Assembly: GCA_015485355.1 (NCBI GenBank)
Contig: WFTQ01000047.1
Span: 1 to 62,825 of the forward strand
DNA length: 62,825 bases
From: a bacterium
GTDB lineage: Bacteria > Calditrichota > Calditrichia > RBG-13-44-9 > J042
Reading direction: 5' to 3'
Below are positions 16,836 through 25,315 of the stretch, piece by piece. How positions within the stretch are numbered: the stretch's first letter is position 1; each line of letters begins with the position of its first letter. Made by a program: the position numbers and the translations under genes. The notes under the pieces are model-generated. The model did not search any database. It was not told the origin of the DNA and saw nothing but the letters and a program-made list of their open reading frames with translations.

Positions 16836-18680
16836 ATGCTCAGGAAAGTCGACCGACTGATTTTGAATCAACTGAAAAGCATTCGGAGTAAATTTTTACT
16901 GGGATTTTTCGTCCTTTCCATTGTGCCCATCATTGTCATCTCCGTTGCCGGGTATCAAATGACCAAAAACATGATTGTGCAAAGCAGTTTTCGTTATCTG
17001 GCTCTACGGAACGAAACGGCTTGTAACGCTGTGCTGCAATTCTTACAGGAAAGTCGTCAGATGCTGTCACCGTACACGACCGCTAACCGGCGTCGCTATC
17101 AGCAAATAATGGTCGATTTTCAATTGGATACCGCCGAGCCAATGCCCCGGGATGCTGCGGTCCGGAAGTGGTTTCATACCCTGCGGTCTTCCGGGAATTT
17201 TAAAAATATTTGGCTGATCGACCGTCATTTACAAGTGCGCTGGTCGCTGGAACCCGACTCTTTACCGCTCCAGACGCACTGGTTGGTGTCCCTACCCCGG
17301 GACACGCTGGTCGCTCTTCCCCGAACGCGTCGGCACGGGAATCACGATTTTTTTTGCGTCCATACTCTGCAGAACAGCCGGGGGCGGACCCTCGGTTACG
17401 TTGTGGGTCAGTTAAATCAAAAAGCCCTGTTGAAATATTTTCCCCGCACAGGGGAGGCCATCCAGAATCCCCGGATTTCCATCCTGCGGGGTGAAAGCGA
17501 GATTTTGCTTTGCTCCCTTCGAGGAGGGGCGCAAACCTCTCCCTTGTTAAAGATGCAATCCCTGAACAGCGAGGAAGCCCGCGTGGTAACCCTGGATAAC
17601 GGCGAAAAGGTCATTCGGCACGTGCGCCCGTTGGGTTTTCTGGACTGGAAGATCATGTCCGAGATTCCGTATCGGATCGCCCTGGCCAATGTCATTCGAT
17701 TTCGCAACCAGGCCCTGGCCGGGGTGGGGTTGTTACTGGTACTGATTGCTTTGCTGGCCATTTATTTGAGTCGGTTGTTAACCGTGCCCATCCAAGAGTT
17801 GGCCGATACGGCCCGCCGGATCGGCGAAGGGAATCTATCGGTAAAGGTGCCGGTACTCACCCGGGACGAAATCGGGCACCTGGCGCGGGCCTTCGATGAA
17901 ATGCGCCGGCAGCTTAAAGACCTGTACGAAAACCTGGAGAAAAAGGTGAACGAACGCACCGAAGAACTTCGCAAGGCGCAATTCCAGATTCTGCATCAGG
18001 AGAAAATGGCTTCCCTGGGATTGATGGCCGCCGGTATCGCCCACGAGATCGGCAACCCCCTGACTTCGATCTCCTCGGTCATCCAGTTGATGAAACGGCG
18101 ACTAAAAGACCCCCACCTTCAGCAGGATGTGGAAGCCATTCAGGAAAACATTCGTCGCATCTCCCGGATCGTTCGGGAGCTGGTCGACTTTTCCCGGCCT
18201 ACCAGTGAGGAACTGCAACCCACGGACGTCAACCGGGTAATCCAGTCCGCCGTGGGAATCATGCGCTACGATCAACGGGCCAAGCACATCGCTTTCCACG
18301 TGAATCTGGATCCCGGCCTTCCGCCCTTAACCCTGGTGGCCGATCAACTCCAGCAGGTGCTGATCAACATCCTGGTCAACGCCCTGGACGCCATGGAGAG
18401 TCGGGGAAAGGACTTATACGTGCGCAGCAAACGCTACGATCGAAGAGTGGTTATCGAAGTCGAAGATACGGGCATCGGCATCCCCGGAGAAGCGCTCTCC
18501 AAAATCTTTGAACCGTTTTTTACCACCAAAGACGTGGGCAAAGGCACCGGTCTGGGGTTAACGGTCAGCTACGGTATTATCCGTAAGTTCAAAGGAGACA
18601 TCGAAGTGCAAAGCCGGGTCAATCAGGGCACCATCTTTCGGATTATCCTTCCCATCGAATCGGAGGAGGAAGCGGCATGA
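16836..18680 (+). CDS. Membrane sensor histidine kinase (Cache-like sensor, HAMP, HisKA, HATPase)
   Basis: 614 residues from the ATG at 16836, chosen because GGGGAGGAAA precedes it. Helix 1 (about 25-47), a periplasmic sensor region of about 240 residues, helix 2 (about 290-312), a HAMP domain ([19 protein letters not shown]), then a short coiled coil. The kinase core has the phospho-acceptor H403 ([15 protein letters not shown]), N-box ([14 protein letters not shown]), G1 (EDTGIGIP) and G2 ([11 protein letters not shown]). No haem motif in the sensor. The stop overlaps the start of the regulator gene by four bases, so they are a cognate pair. Confidence 0.93.
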   Translation: MLRKVDRLILNQLKSIRSKFLLGFFVLSIVPIIVISVAGYQMTKNMIVQSSFRYLALRNETACNAVLQFLQESRQMLSPYTTANRRRYQQIMVDFQLDTAEPMPRDAAVRKWFHTLRSSGNFKNIWLIDRHLQVRWSLEPDSLPLQTHWLVSLPRDTLVALPRTRRHGNHDFFCVHTLQNSRGRTLGYVVGQLNQKALLKYFPRTGEAIQNPRISILRGESEILLCSLRGGAQTSPLLKMQSLNSEEARVVTLDNGEKVIRHVRPLGFLDWKIMSEIPYRIALANVIRFRNQALAGVGLLLVLIALLAIYLSRLLTVPIQELADTARRIGEGNLSVKVPVLTRDEIGHLARAFDEMRRQLKDLYENLEKKVNERTEELRKAQFQILHQEKMASLGLMAAGIAHEIGNPLTSISSVIQLMKRRLKDPHLQQDVEAIQENIRRISRIVRELVDFSRPTSEELQPTDVNRVIQSAVGIMRYDQRAKHIAFHVNLDPGLPPLTLVADQLQQVLINILVNALDAMESRGKDLYVRSKRYDRRVVIEVEDTGIGIPGEALSKIFEPFFTTKDVGKGTGLGLTVSYGIIRKFKGDIEVQSRVNQGTIFRIILPIESEEEAA

Positions 18681-20026
18681 GCGCCCGAATACTCATTGTC
18701 GATGACGAAAGAACCATCCGTCACACCCTTTCCACGGTGCTGGAAGAGGAGGGGTTTCAGACCGACATCGCTGAAAACGGCGACATGGCCCTGCAAAAAA
18801 TACGGGAGCGGGACTTTGATCTCGTGATCACCGATTTGCGCATGCCCGGTATGGAAGGGTTGGAGCTGTTAGAAAAAATCAAATTGATGGCGCCCCGGAC
18901 CTCCGTCATGATCATCACCGCTTACGGCTCTCTGGAAAGCGCCATTCAGGCCCTGCGTTTGGGCGCTTACGACTATATCGTAAAGCCTCTGGATTTCGAA
19001 GATGTTCTGTTGCGCATCAAGCGGCTGATGGAACATCGGGAATTGATTCAGGAAAACCAAATCCTTCGAGAAGCGGTAGAGAAGAAATACAGTTTCTCCA
19101 ACATTATCGGAGAAAGCCCCGCCATGAAGCGGGTGTTCCGCATGATCCAGAAAGTTTCCCGGACCAAAGGGAACGTGCTGATCACCGGAAAAAGCGGCAC
19201 CGGAAAGGAGCTGGTGGCCCGGGCGATCCATTTCCATTCTCCCCGTAAGAACAGACCGTTTGTGGCCATTAATTGCGGCGCAATTGTCGACACGCTTATG
19301 GAAAGCGAGTTGTTCGGCCACAAGAAAGGAGCGTTCACCGGCGCCACCCGGGACAAAGATGGATATTTCAAAGTGGCCGACGGTGGAACGCTGTTCCTGG
19401 ACGAGGTGGGCGAAATTCCCCTGCATTTACAGGTCAAGTTGCTTCGGGCCATCGAAACCGGAGAAATCACCCCTGTCGGTGCGACCGAACCCATTTCAGT
19501 GGACGTGCGCATCATTGCGGCCACCCACCGGGACCTGGCCGGAGAAGTGGAAAAGGGGAATTTCCGGGAAGACCTATACTATCGGCTGAACGTCATTGAG
19601 ATCAAGCTTCCCTCGCTTTCGGAACGCAAAGAAGATATTCCCCTGTTGGTTCACCATTTCATCGAAAAATACAATCGAGAATTGAACCGTCGGATTCGCG
19701 GAGTGGACAACGAGACCATGAAAATCCTGATGAACTATGAATGGAAAGGCCAGATCCGGGAACTGGAAAACGTCATCGAGCGGGCCCTCATCTTAGCCGA
19801 GGGAGATCGGATTACACCGCAGGATTTGCCCGCCAATCTGGTTCAAGAGGCCCGTTATCTGGAAGCCAATCCGGCAACGTTAAAACACGCCCTGGCCCAG
19901 TTCGAAAAGCAACACATTCGGAAAATATTAAAGGAGGCGGGGGGCGACAAAGAAAAGGCCGCCCGGCTTCTGGGAATCGGACTATCCTCGCTGTATCGTA
20001 AAATTGAGGCACATGGATTGAAATAA
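18677..20026 (+). CDS. NtrC-family sigma-54-dependent response regulator
   Basis: 449 residues. Receiver domain 1-120 with acidic pocket D9/D10, phospho-acceptor D53 (ITDLRMPG) and K near 103. AAA+ domain about 138-370 with Walker A GKSGTGKE, the sigma-54 contact loop GAFTGA, Walker B TLFLDEVGE and arginine-finger region REDLYYRLNVI. C-terminal Fis-type helix-turn-helix (EKAARLLGIGLSSLYRKI). Encoded with the kinase just upstream (ATGA overlap). Targets are likely among nearby respiratory genes, but I found no convincing GG-N10-GC (-24/-12) promoter upstream of them. Confidence 0.94.
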   Translation: MSARILIVDDERTIRHTLSTVLEEEGFQTDIAENGDMALQKIRERDFDLVITDLRMPGMEGLELLEKIKLMAPRTSVMIITAYGSLESAIQALRLGAYDYIVKPLDFEDVLLRIKRLMEHRELIQENQILREAVEKKYSFSNIIGESPAMKRVFRMIQKVSRTKGNVLITGKSGTGKELVARAIHFHSPRKNRPFVAINCGAIVDTLMESELFGHKKGAFTGATRDKDGYFKVADGGTLFLDEVGEIPLHLQVKLLRAIETGEITPVGATEPISVDVRIIAATHRDLAGEVEKGNFREDLYYRLNVIEIKLPSLSERKEDIPLLVHHFIEKYNRELNRRIRGVDNETMKILMNYEWKGQIRELENVIERALILAEGDRITPQDLPANLVQEARYLEANPATLKHALAQFEKQHIRKILKEAGGDKEKAARLLGIGLSSLYRKIEAHGLK

Positions 20027-20049
20027 CCCATACACGAAAAGGACCCTCT

Positions 20050-20469
20050 ATGCCGCGAATCACACGGTGGTTCTTAAAAAGCGGGCTGATGTATCTGCTG
20101 CTTGCCCTGGTGATCGAAATTCTGGTCACCTTTCCTGCGTCGGGACCTGTGGGGACCATTGCCGCCGGCATGCGCCCTCTGGCCTTTCATTTTTTCTTTG
20201 TTGGCTGGGTGGCCCAACTCATCATGGGCGTATCGCACTGGTTTTTTCCCCGTTACCGCCGCGAAGCACCCCGGGGAAAGTCAGCCCTCATCTGGGGAGC
20301 GTTTGGTTGCCTCAACGCAGGGCTGATACTCCGATTCTTCTCCGAACCAGCATTCTGGATATCCGTTTATCCCGGACGCATCTGGGTGGCCTGGATATCC
20401 GCCGGCCTCCAATGGATGGGATTTCTCCTCTACACCTTCCATATCTGGCCCAGAATACGGGGGAAGTAA
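20050..20469 (+). CDS. Four-helix membrane protein resembling a haem-copper oxidase fragment (paralogue 1)
   Basis: 139 residues, four predicted helices. Helix 2 carries PLAFHFFFVGWVAQLIMG (43-60) followed by SHWFFPR; helix 4 ends YTFHIWPR with H131. This resembles the helix-II region of haem-copper oxidase subunit I and related small uncharacterised membrane proteins. It aligns without gaps to the next gene over the P43-G60 block. Candidate haem-b ligands are H47, H63 and H131. It lies 23 bases after the sigma-54 regulator and 2 bases before its paralogue, so the two probably form one complex. Function unknown. Confidence 0.75.
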   Translation: MPRITRWFLKSGLMYLLLALVIEILVTFPASGPVGTIAAGMRPLAFHFFFVGWVAQLIMGVSHWFFPRYRREAPRGKSALIWGAFGCLNAGLILRFFSEPAFWISVYPGRIWVAWISAGLQWMGFLLYTFHIWPRIRGK

Positions 20470-20471
20470 AC

Positions 20472-20915
20472 ATGCCTCTCAGATCTCAAATCACCCTGCG
20501 ATTGGCCCTGGGATATATGGTGGCCGCGGCCACCCTGGGAGCCTGGATGCTGGTGGGAAAAACCATTCCACACACCATTGCCTGGACGAAATGGCTACCT
20601 CTCCATATCGCCTGGATGGTGGGCGGCGGTTTTCTTCAATTTATCATGGGTACCGCTTTCTGGATCCTTCCCAAATTCGCCAACCAGCCTTCCTTTTACG
20701 GAAGAGTCTATTGGTTTGATCTGGCGGTTATTTCGCTCAACGGGGGATTGTTTCTGTTCACTGTAGCCCAATTTTTGCCTCCCGGTTCCTTTTGGCAAGC
20801 CCTGAGCCGTTGGGGCTTCGGGATCGCCGTTTTCGCTTTCATCGCCCACATCTTCCCGCGAATTAAGCCCTTCCGCAGCGAGGAACCGGAAGAAAACCGT
20901 CAAGGGGGCCAATAA
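20472..20915 (+). CDS. Four-helix membrane protein resembling a haem-copper oxidase fragment (paralogue 2)
   Basis: 147 residues from the ATG at 20472. The frame is open upstream, but that part overlaps paralogue 1 and is not coding. Four helices; block PLHIAWMVGGGFLQFIMG (43-60) followed by FWILPK aligns position for position with paralogue 1, except that the histidine sits two residues earlier (H45 instead of H47). Helix 4 ends FIAHIFPRIK with H126. A heterodimer of the two proteins would place histidines from helices 2 and 4 in each subunit. Charged C-terminal tail. Function unknown; a redox or signalling partner of the upstream cytochromes is one possibility. Confidence 0.75.
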   Translation: MPLRSQITLRLALGYMVAAATLGAWMLVGKTIPHTIAWTKWLPLHIAWMVGGGFLQFIMGTAFWILPKFANQPSFYGRVYWFDLAVISLNGGLFLFTVAQFLPPGSFWQALSRWGFGIAVFAFIAHIFPRIKPFRSEEPEENRQGGQ

Positions 20916-21029
20916 CCATGTTCCGCCATGAAGATTATCGCATCCAAACCATGGGGCGGGTCTGCTGCAACAGGCGGATTGAGCATAGAATCGTCTGGAG
21001 AATCCATTCACACCTGCAATTGAGCGACC

Positions 21030-21056
21030 AAGGCCCCATCTCAAACCGGGGCCTTT
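21030..21056 (+). terminator. Hairpin between the membrane-protein pair and mobA
   Basis: AAGGCCCC (21030-21037) pairs perfectly with GGGGCCTT (21048-21055), ten-base loop, followed by a short T stretch. Likely ends the two-component/membrane-protein transcript. Confidence 0.6.
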
Positions 21057-21093
21057 GCAACCGGCAAGAAAGCCCCGTGGATTGGACATAGCC

Positions 21094-21714
21094 ATGCCGG
21101 AAAAACAGACAGAAGTCCAACAAGCGGTTGCCATCATCGCCGGGGGATTGAGCAAGCGATTCGGGAGGCCGAAAGCGCGTGCTTTACTGGAAGGTCGCGA
21201 ATTCATCGATTGGGCACTGACATTGGCGCGTCGGTTGTCTTCCCGGGTGTTCATTGTCCACACGGAGGTGGACGACTTTGCGGATAAATCCGTGCCGGGC
21301 GTCCCGGATAAAGTACCCCGTTGCGGACCCATGGGCGGGGTCTATACCGCCCTGCTTTGGGCCGGAACGCCGGCCGTGGCCACCCTGCCCTGCGATACCC
21401 CCCTACTCTCGGAGCGAGTGTATGACGCCCTGAGGGAGCATTGGCAGGGAGATCGCCCGGTGGTGGCCCGTTCACACAAAGGTCTGGAGCCGCTCATCGG
21501 CCTCTGGCCTACCCGACTCCACATCGAGTTAAAAAAACACATCGAGCAGGGCCAATACAGTTTGTATCGATTTCTTCAGCAAATTCAGGCCGTTCAGGTG
21601 GATGTGCCCACCCTTGTCCCGGAATATAATCCCTACTGGTTCTGGAACGTGAACGTGCCGGAAGACCTGCAAATTCTGGAAAATCATCGAAAAAATTCTC
21701 CACGCAATTGTTAA
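21094..21714 (+). CDS. mobA: Molybdenum cofactor guanylyltransferase
   Basis: 206 residues. NTP-transferase fold with the AIIAGGLSKRFGRPKA nucleotide-binding loop, CGPMGGVYTAL, the PCDTPLLS metal-binding motif and EPLIGLWP. This is MobA, which adds GMP to Mo-molybdopterin to give the MGD form used by DMSO-reductase-family enzymes. The frame opens upstream at 21055, but the ATG at 21094 gives the standard N-terminus. First gene of the cofactor cluster, placed just upstream of the riboswitch, so it is probably not under its control. Confidence 0.9.
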   Translation: MPEKQTEVQQAVAIIAGGLSKRFGRPKARALLEGREFIDWALTLARRLSSRVFIVHTEVDDFADKSVPGVPDKVPRCGPMGGVYTALLWAGTPAVATLPCDTPLLSERVYDALREHWQGDRPVVARSHKGLEPLIGLWPTRLHIELKKHIEQGQYSLYRFLQQIQAVQVDVPTLVPEYNPYWFWNVNVPEDLQILENHRKNSPRNC

Positions 21715-21730
21715 AAATTTCAAAAAAAGC

Positions 21731-21760
21731 TTGAAAAATTCCTGCGGTGATCCATATAAT
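21731..21760 (+). promoter_or_regulatory. Promoter of the moaA riboswitch transcript
   Basis: TTGAAA (21731-21736), 18-base spacer, perfect TATAAT (21755-21760). The predicted start, about 21767, lies just before the 5' strand of the riboswitch. Confidence 0.7.
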
Positions 21761-21766
21761 ACAGTG

Positions 21767-21880
21767 ACTGTTAAGTGACGGGAATGAAAACTCCGAGCCT
21801 GTTGGCCTAAGTCCCGGTGGGGATAGGGCGGCAGGCCGATAGGGTAAGGCTGGAAACGGCTTTGCCTCCCGTGTTTGGAA
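21767..21880 (+). ncRNA. Molybdenum cofactor (Moco) riboswitch
   Basis: Leader directly upstream of moaA with the hallmarks of the Moco RNA motif. Outer stem P1 is ACGGGA (21778-21783) with TCCCGT (21867-21872). Then come CTCCGAGCC, a GCC-TGTT-GGC hairpin, the tetraloop-receptor strand CCTAAG (21806-21811), and a 7-bp hairpin 21846-21863 closed by a GAAA tetraloop (21853-21856). The 3' side is GCCTCCCGT. Such RNAs bind Moco and repress cofactor synthesis or transport genes. AACTCC at 21789-21794 is fully complementary to GGAGTT (21882-21887) in the moaA ribosome site, which suggests control of translation. A covariance-model search would settle the assignment. Confidence 0.85.
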
Positions 21881-21892
21881 AGGAGTTGAGCC

Positions 21893-22912
21893 ATGGTGCA
21901 ACCACACAACAAGACCCCGGATTCACCTCCCCCAAAATTGATCGATAATTTTGGTCGGGAAATGAATTACCTGCGACTGGCGGTCACCGATCGCTGCAAC
22001 CTTCGATGCGTGTATTGTATGCCCGAAAAAGGCATCGACTGGATACCCCGGGAAGCAATTCTTACTTATGAAGAAATGCATCGGTTGGTACGTCTGTTTG
22101 TGGAGCTGGGGGTCACCAAAGTCCGTTTGACCGGTGGAGAGCCTTTTCTTCGAAAGAATTTGGTCGAATTCCTGGCCCGCATTCGGCAATTGCCCGGTTT
22201 ACGTCACATTCACGTAACCACAAACGGTGTATTGACGGCGCCCCACGTCCCTCGATTAAAAGAGATCGGCATCACCAGCATCAATTTGAGTCTGGACACT
22301 TTACGCCCCGAGCGTTTCTTTCGGATTGCCCGGCGCAACGAATTCGGCGCCGTGATGGAAACGTTCCACCGAATTCTGGAATATGGGATCCCGTTGAAGC
22401 TAAACATGGTGGTTTACGAAGGGCTGAACGAGGACGAGATCGTCCCCATTGCCCGCCTGGCCGAAAAGTATCCTGTCGAAGTACGTTTTATCGAACAAAT
22501 GCCCTTTAACGGCAACGGTGGTTTTCGCCGGATTCGCTTTTCCTGGAAGACGATTTTAGAAACCCTCAAGACGGCTTTTCCCGGGATGGAACCCCTGGCG
22601 CCGGGGCATTCCACGGCAGCGGTGTATCGGGTAGCGGGATTTCGCGGTCGTCTGGGCATCATCGGGGGGTATTCGCGGGTGTTTTGCGAAACCTGCAGCC
22701 GCATCCGGGTCACCCCCCGGGGGGTGATGAAAACCTGCCTGTACGACAACGGGGTACTGGATCTAAAGCGGCTGATGCGTGCCGGAGCGTCGGATCGGGT
22801 GATTCAACAAGCCATTCGAGAAACAATCCTGCATCGTGCCGCCAACGGATTTGAGGCCGAGAAAAGAGCGCCTCGCATTCATTCGGACTCCATGGCAACC
22901 ATTGGAGGTTGA
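21893..22912 (+). CDS. moaA: GTP 3',8-cyclase (molybdopterin biosynthesis)
   Basis: 339 residues, radical-SAM enzyme that with MoaC converts GTP to cyclic pyranopterin monophosphate. N-terminal cluster cysteines C35/C39/C42 (CNLRCVYC), SAM-binding TGGEP, and the C-terminal second cluster (CETCSRIRVTPRGVMKTCLY). It ends in the GG dipeptide required for activity. Length normal. Preceded by the Moco riboswitch and a strong AAGGAG site; the molybdate transporter starts within two bases of its stop. Confidence 0.96.
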   Translation: MVQPHNKTPDSPPPKLIDNFGREMNYLRLAVTDRCNLRCVYCMPEKGIDWIPREAILTYEEMHRLVRLFVELGVTKVRLTGGEPFLRKNLVEFLARIRQLPGLRHIHVTTNGVLTAPHVPRLKEIGITSINLSLDTLRPERFFRIARRNEFGAVMETFHRILEYGIPLKLNMVVYEGLNEDEIVPIARLAEKYPVEVRFIEQMPFNGNGGFRRIRFSWKTILETLKTAFPGMEPLAPGHSTAAVYRVAGFRGRLGIIGGYSRVFCETCSRIRVTPRGVMKTCLYDNGVLDLKRLMRAGASDRVIQQAIRETILHRAANGFEAEKRAPRIHSDSMATIGG

Positions 22913-22913
22913 A

Positions 22914-24155
22914 GTGAGTGGAAAAAAAAACGGGTCACGGCAGCCCTCATCCTCCCTCCACCGGCAAACACCTCCGCCTCAACTAAGGAACAGTTTTCGA
23001 TGGCATGAATGGTCGGGCGCTGTAGGCGACCTGGGAACCTTGCTGCCCCTGGGGTTCGCCCTAGTGGTCTTTAACGGATTCCCGCCGGAGCGATTGTTCT
23101 TCTTATGGGGACTGGCCTACGTTTTCAGCGGCTGGTACTATAAGGTGCCCGTTTCCATTCAACCCCTGAAGGCCATGTCTGTCATCGCCATCAGCATGGG
23201 CTACTCCACGGTACTGCTTTCCACCACAGCTTTTTTTTACGGACTACTCATGATTGTACTGGCCCTTACGGGAATGATCCGCTGGATGCAAAAATGGTTT
23301 TCTCCGGCACTGGTTCGGGGCGTTCAACTGGGTATCGGATTGATTCTGGCCCACAAGGCCGTCCAGCTGGTACTGGAGAAAGGACTGCTCCTACAACGGC
23401 CCCAGGCCGACCTCTATGTCAGTCTGGGTCTGCTGGGGGCCGCTCTGGGAATCCTGGGAATTTTTCAATTCCGTAAGAACATCCCCGTGGTTCTGATACT
23501 CATCGCTCTTAGTGTGGTCGGGGTGGCCCTTGCGGGGATTGTTCCCCATCCCCAGAACCCCGATCATTCTCCATTTTCGCTGACACCGCCGGACGTTTCA
23601 TTTTTCTGGCCGGCTCTGGTCTATCTGATGGTACCCCAGTTGCCTCTGACCCTGGGCAACGCGGTCTTCGCCGCGGCGGATGCTTGTCACGTCTTCTGGC
23701 GGCAGCGCTCCCACCGGGTGAATCCCACACGGCTGTCTTGGTCCATCGGCCTAAGCAACACCTTCATTGGATTGCTGGGCGGGTTTCCCGTATGCCATGG
23801 CGCGGGGGGCATCGGCGCCCACGCACAATTTGGTGCCAAAACAGGGGGAGCCGCGATCATCATGGGCGGCATTCTCATCCTGGTCGCATTGACGCCCTCT
23901 TTTTCCTCCATCCTTTTCTTGATACCGGTCCCCTTGCTGGCAGCCATGTTAATGTTCGATAGCTGGCGGATGATGACCCTGATACAGAAGTTGGGTCCCG
24001 GTCGAGAGATCGCCGTGGCGCTGGTTGTGGGGCTTCTTTCGTTTATGACGAAAAACTTATCCGTGGCCCTGGTTGCCGGCTTTGTACTGGAACGAAGTCT
24101 ACACTATTATGCAAAACGTATGGCCATCGTTAGTCAGGAGAAGAACCATGATTGA
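22914..24155 (+). CDS. MOT1-family molybdate transporter
   Basis: 413 residues from GTG at 22914, chosen because GGAGG lies five bases upstream and just inside the moaA stop. Ten or more hydrophobic segments. Family signatures are GDLGTLLPL near 43, SIQPLKAM near 86, PQLPLTLGNAV near 240 and GGFPVCHGAGGIGAH near 290. This is the MOT1-type branch of the sulfate-permease-like superfamily, high-affinity molybdate uptake in characterised members. Inserted between moaA and moaCB and translationally coupled to both, so molybdate import should be under the same Moco riboswitch. Sulfate transport is a less likely alternative. Confidence 0.85.
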   Translation: MSGKKNGSRQPSSSLHRQTPPPQLRNSFRWHEWSGAVGDLGTLLPLGFALVVFNGFPPERLFFLWGLAYVFSGWYYKVPVSIQPLKAMSVIAISMGYSTVLLSTTAFFYGLLMIVLALTGMIRWMQKWFSPALVRGVQLGIGLILAHKAVQLVLEKGLLLQRPQADLYVSLGLLGAALGILGIFQFRKNIPVVLILIALSVVGVALAGIVPHPQNPDHSPFSLTPPDVSFFWPALVYLMVPQLPLTLGNAVFAAADACHVFWRQRSHRVNPTRLSWSIGLSNTFIGLLGGFPVCHGAGGIGAHAQFGAKTGGAAIIMGGILILVALTPSFSSILFLIPVPLLAAMLMFDSWRMMTLIQKLGPGREIAVALVVGLLSFMTKNLSVALVAGFVLERSLHYYAKRMAIVSQEKNHD

Positions 24156-25104
24156 TGTCAGTTCCAAATTCAATACCTTGCGTTACGCCCTGGCCAAGGG
24201 AAGTCTCTACACCAGCCCGCAAACCCTGGAGCGGGTACGCAACAACGAGGTCCCCAAAGGAAACGTGCTGGAGGTGGCGCGGGCCGCCGGGATCGCCGCC
24301 GCAAAGCGGACGTCCGAGTGGATCGTTTTTTGCCATCCCATTCCTTTGGATTGGGTGGACGTGAAAGTGGACATCCAGGAAGACGGCCTAAAAGTTCTGG
24401 CCGAAGTGCGCTCCATCTGGAAAACGGGGGTGGAGATGGAAGCGCTTACCGCCGTTACCGCCGCCCTGCTGAATGCCTACGATATGCTGAAGCCCCTGGA
24501 CGAAAACCTGAAAATGGGAAATATCCGTCTGGTAAAAAAACGCGGAGGCAAAAGCGACTTTACCGATGAATTTCCGCAACCTTTAAAAGCCGGGGTTCTG
24601 GTGGTATCCACCTCCACCTTTCAGGGTACCCGAGAGGACAAATCCGGAAAGGTGATTCAGGAATTTTTACAACAGCAGCCCGTGCAGGTACGGGAATACA
24701 AGGTCGTACCCGACGAGATGGAGACCATCGTGGCAACTTTAAAGGACTGGGTGGACAGGCGCGGATTGGATTTAATCTTTACCACCGGGGGCACGGGGCT
24801 GGGACCGTTCGATCTGACCCCGGAAGCCACTCTTCAGGTAATTGAAAAGGAAGTTCCCGGCATTGCCGAAGCCATCCGGCGTCATGGGAAAGACCGGACA
24901 CCCTATGCCATGCTCTCCAGGGAAGTGGTCGGCGTTCGCCGACAGAGCCTGATTGTCAACCTACCCGGGAGCTCCAAAGGGGCTCGGGAGAGCCTGGAAG
25001 CCTTATTCCCGGGACTGTTACACGCCTTTCCCATGCTCTGGGGAGGGGGACACGACACAGCGTCCCGAGAGAAGGGGAAAAGGGCTTCGAATCCTGAACA
25101 ATAA
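24148..25104 (+). CDS. moaCB: Bifunctional MoaC-MoaB/MogA fusion
   Basis: 318 residues; the ATG at 24148 overlaps the transporter stop by eight bases, with CAGGAG upstream. Residues 1-148 are MoaC (cyclic pyranopterin monophosphate synthase): IDVSSKFNTLRYA, KRTSEWIVFCHPIPL, KTGVEMEALTAV, IRLVKKRGGKS. Residues about 155-318 are MoaB/MogA (molybdopterin adenylyltransferase): TTGGTGLGPFDLTPEAT near 230 and VNLPGSSKGARE near 287. The same fusion is known in other bacteria. It combines an early and a late step of cofactor synthesis. Confidence 0.93.
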   Translation: MIDVSSKFNTLRYALAKGSLYTSPQTLERVRNNEVPKGNVLEVARAAGIAAAKRTSEWIVFCHPIPLDWVDVKVDIQEDGLKVLAEVRSIWKTGVEMEALTAVTAALLNAYDMLKPLDENLKMGNIRLVKKRGGKSDFTDEFPQPLKAGVLVVSTSTFQGTREDKSGKVIQEFLQQQPVQVREYKVVPDEMETIVATLKDWVDRRGLDLIFTTGGTGLGPFDLTPEATLQVIEKEVPGIAEAIRRHGKDRTPYAMLSREVVGVRRQSLIVNLPGSSKGARESLEALFPGLLHAFPMLWGGGHDTASREKGKRASNPEQ

Positions 25105-25126
25105 CAAGTTTTTTCGGGAGGTGCCG

Positions 25127-25315
25127 TTGACAAAGACCCGTTTTTCATCGAAGAGCAACAGTGAAGAAGCAGGGGAATGTTCCTTACCCCCTGAGAATCT
25201 TGAGGCGTGTCTGGAGGACCATCGTGGAAGCGCTTTTTGCGATCAACAACCGGATACCGCAGAGTCCGGCGGGACATTCCAAAGCCTCAATTGGAACGGG
25301 CAGGTGAAGAGATGA
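25127..25315 (+). CDS. Small acidic ORF, translationally coupled, unknown
   Basis: 62 residues from TTG at 25127, five bases after GGGAGG. Acidic overall (10 D/E against 6 K/R), with three cysteines (C18, C28, C38) but no known motif. It starts 22 bases after moaCB and its TGA overlaps the ATG of the next small ORF (ATGA, 25312-25315). The coupling argues that it is translated, but size and lack of homology leave it uncertain. Confidence 0.4.
   Translation: MTKTRFSSKSNSEEAGECSLPPENLEACLEDHRGSAFCDQQPDTAESGGTFQSLNWNGQVKR

Noticed and set aside
8245-20915. Sigma-54 (-24/-12) promoters controlled by the NtrC-type regulator
   Set aside because: Only poor GG-N10-GC matches were found upstream of the cytochrome genes (for example near 13620), not better than chance.
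20918-21091. Possible 57-codon ORF between the membrane-protein pair and mobA
   Set aside because: It spans the hairpin at 21030-21056, has no ribosome site and gives an Arg/His-rich peptide without features. More likely untranslated.
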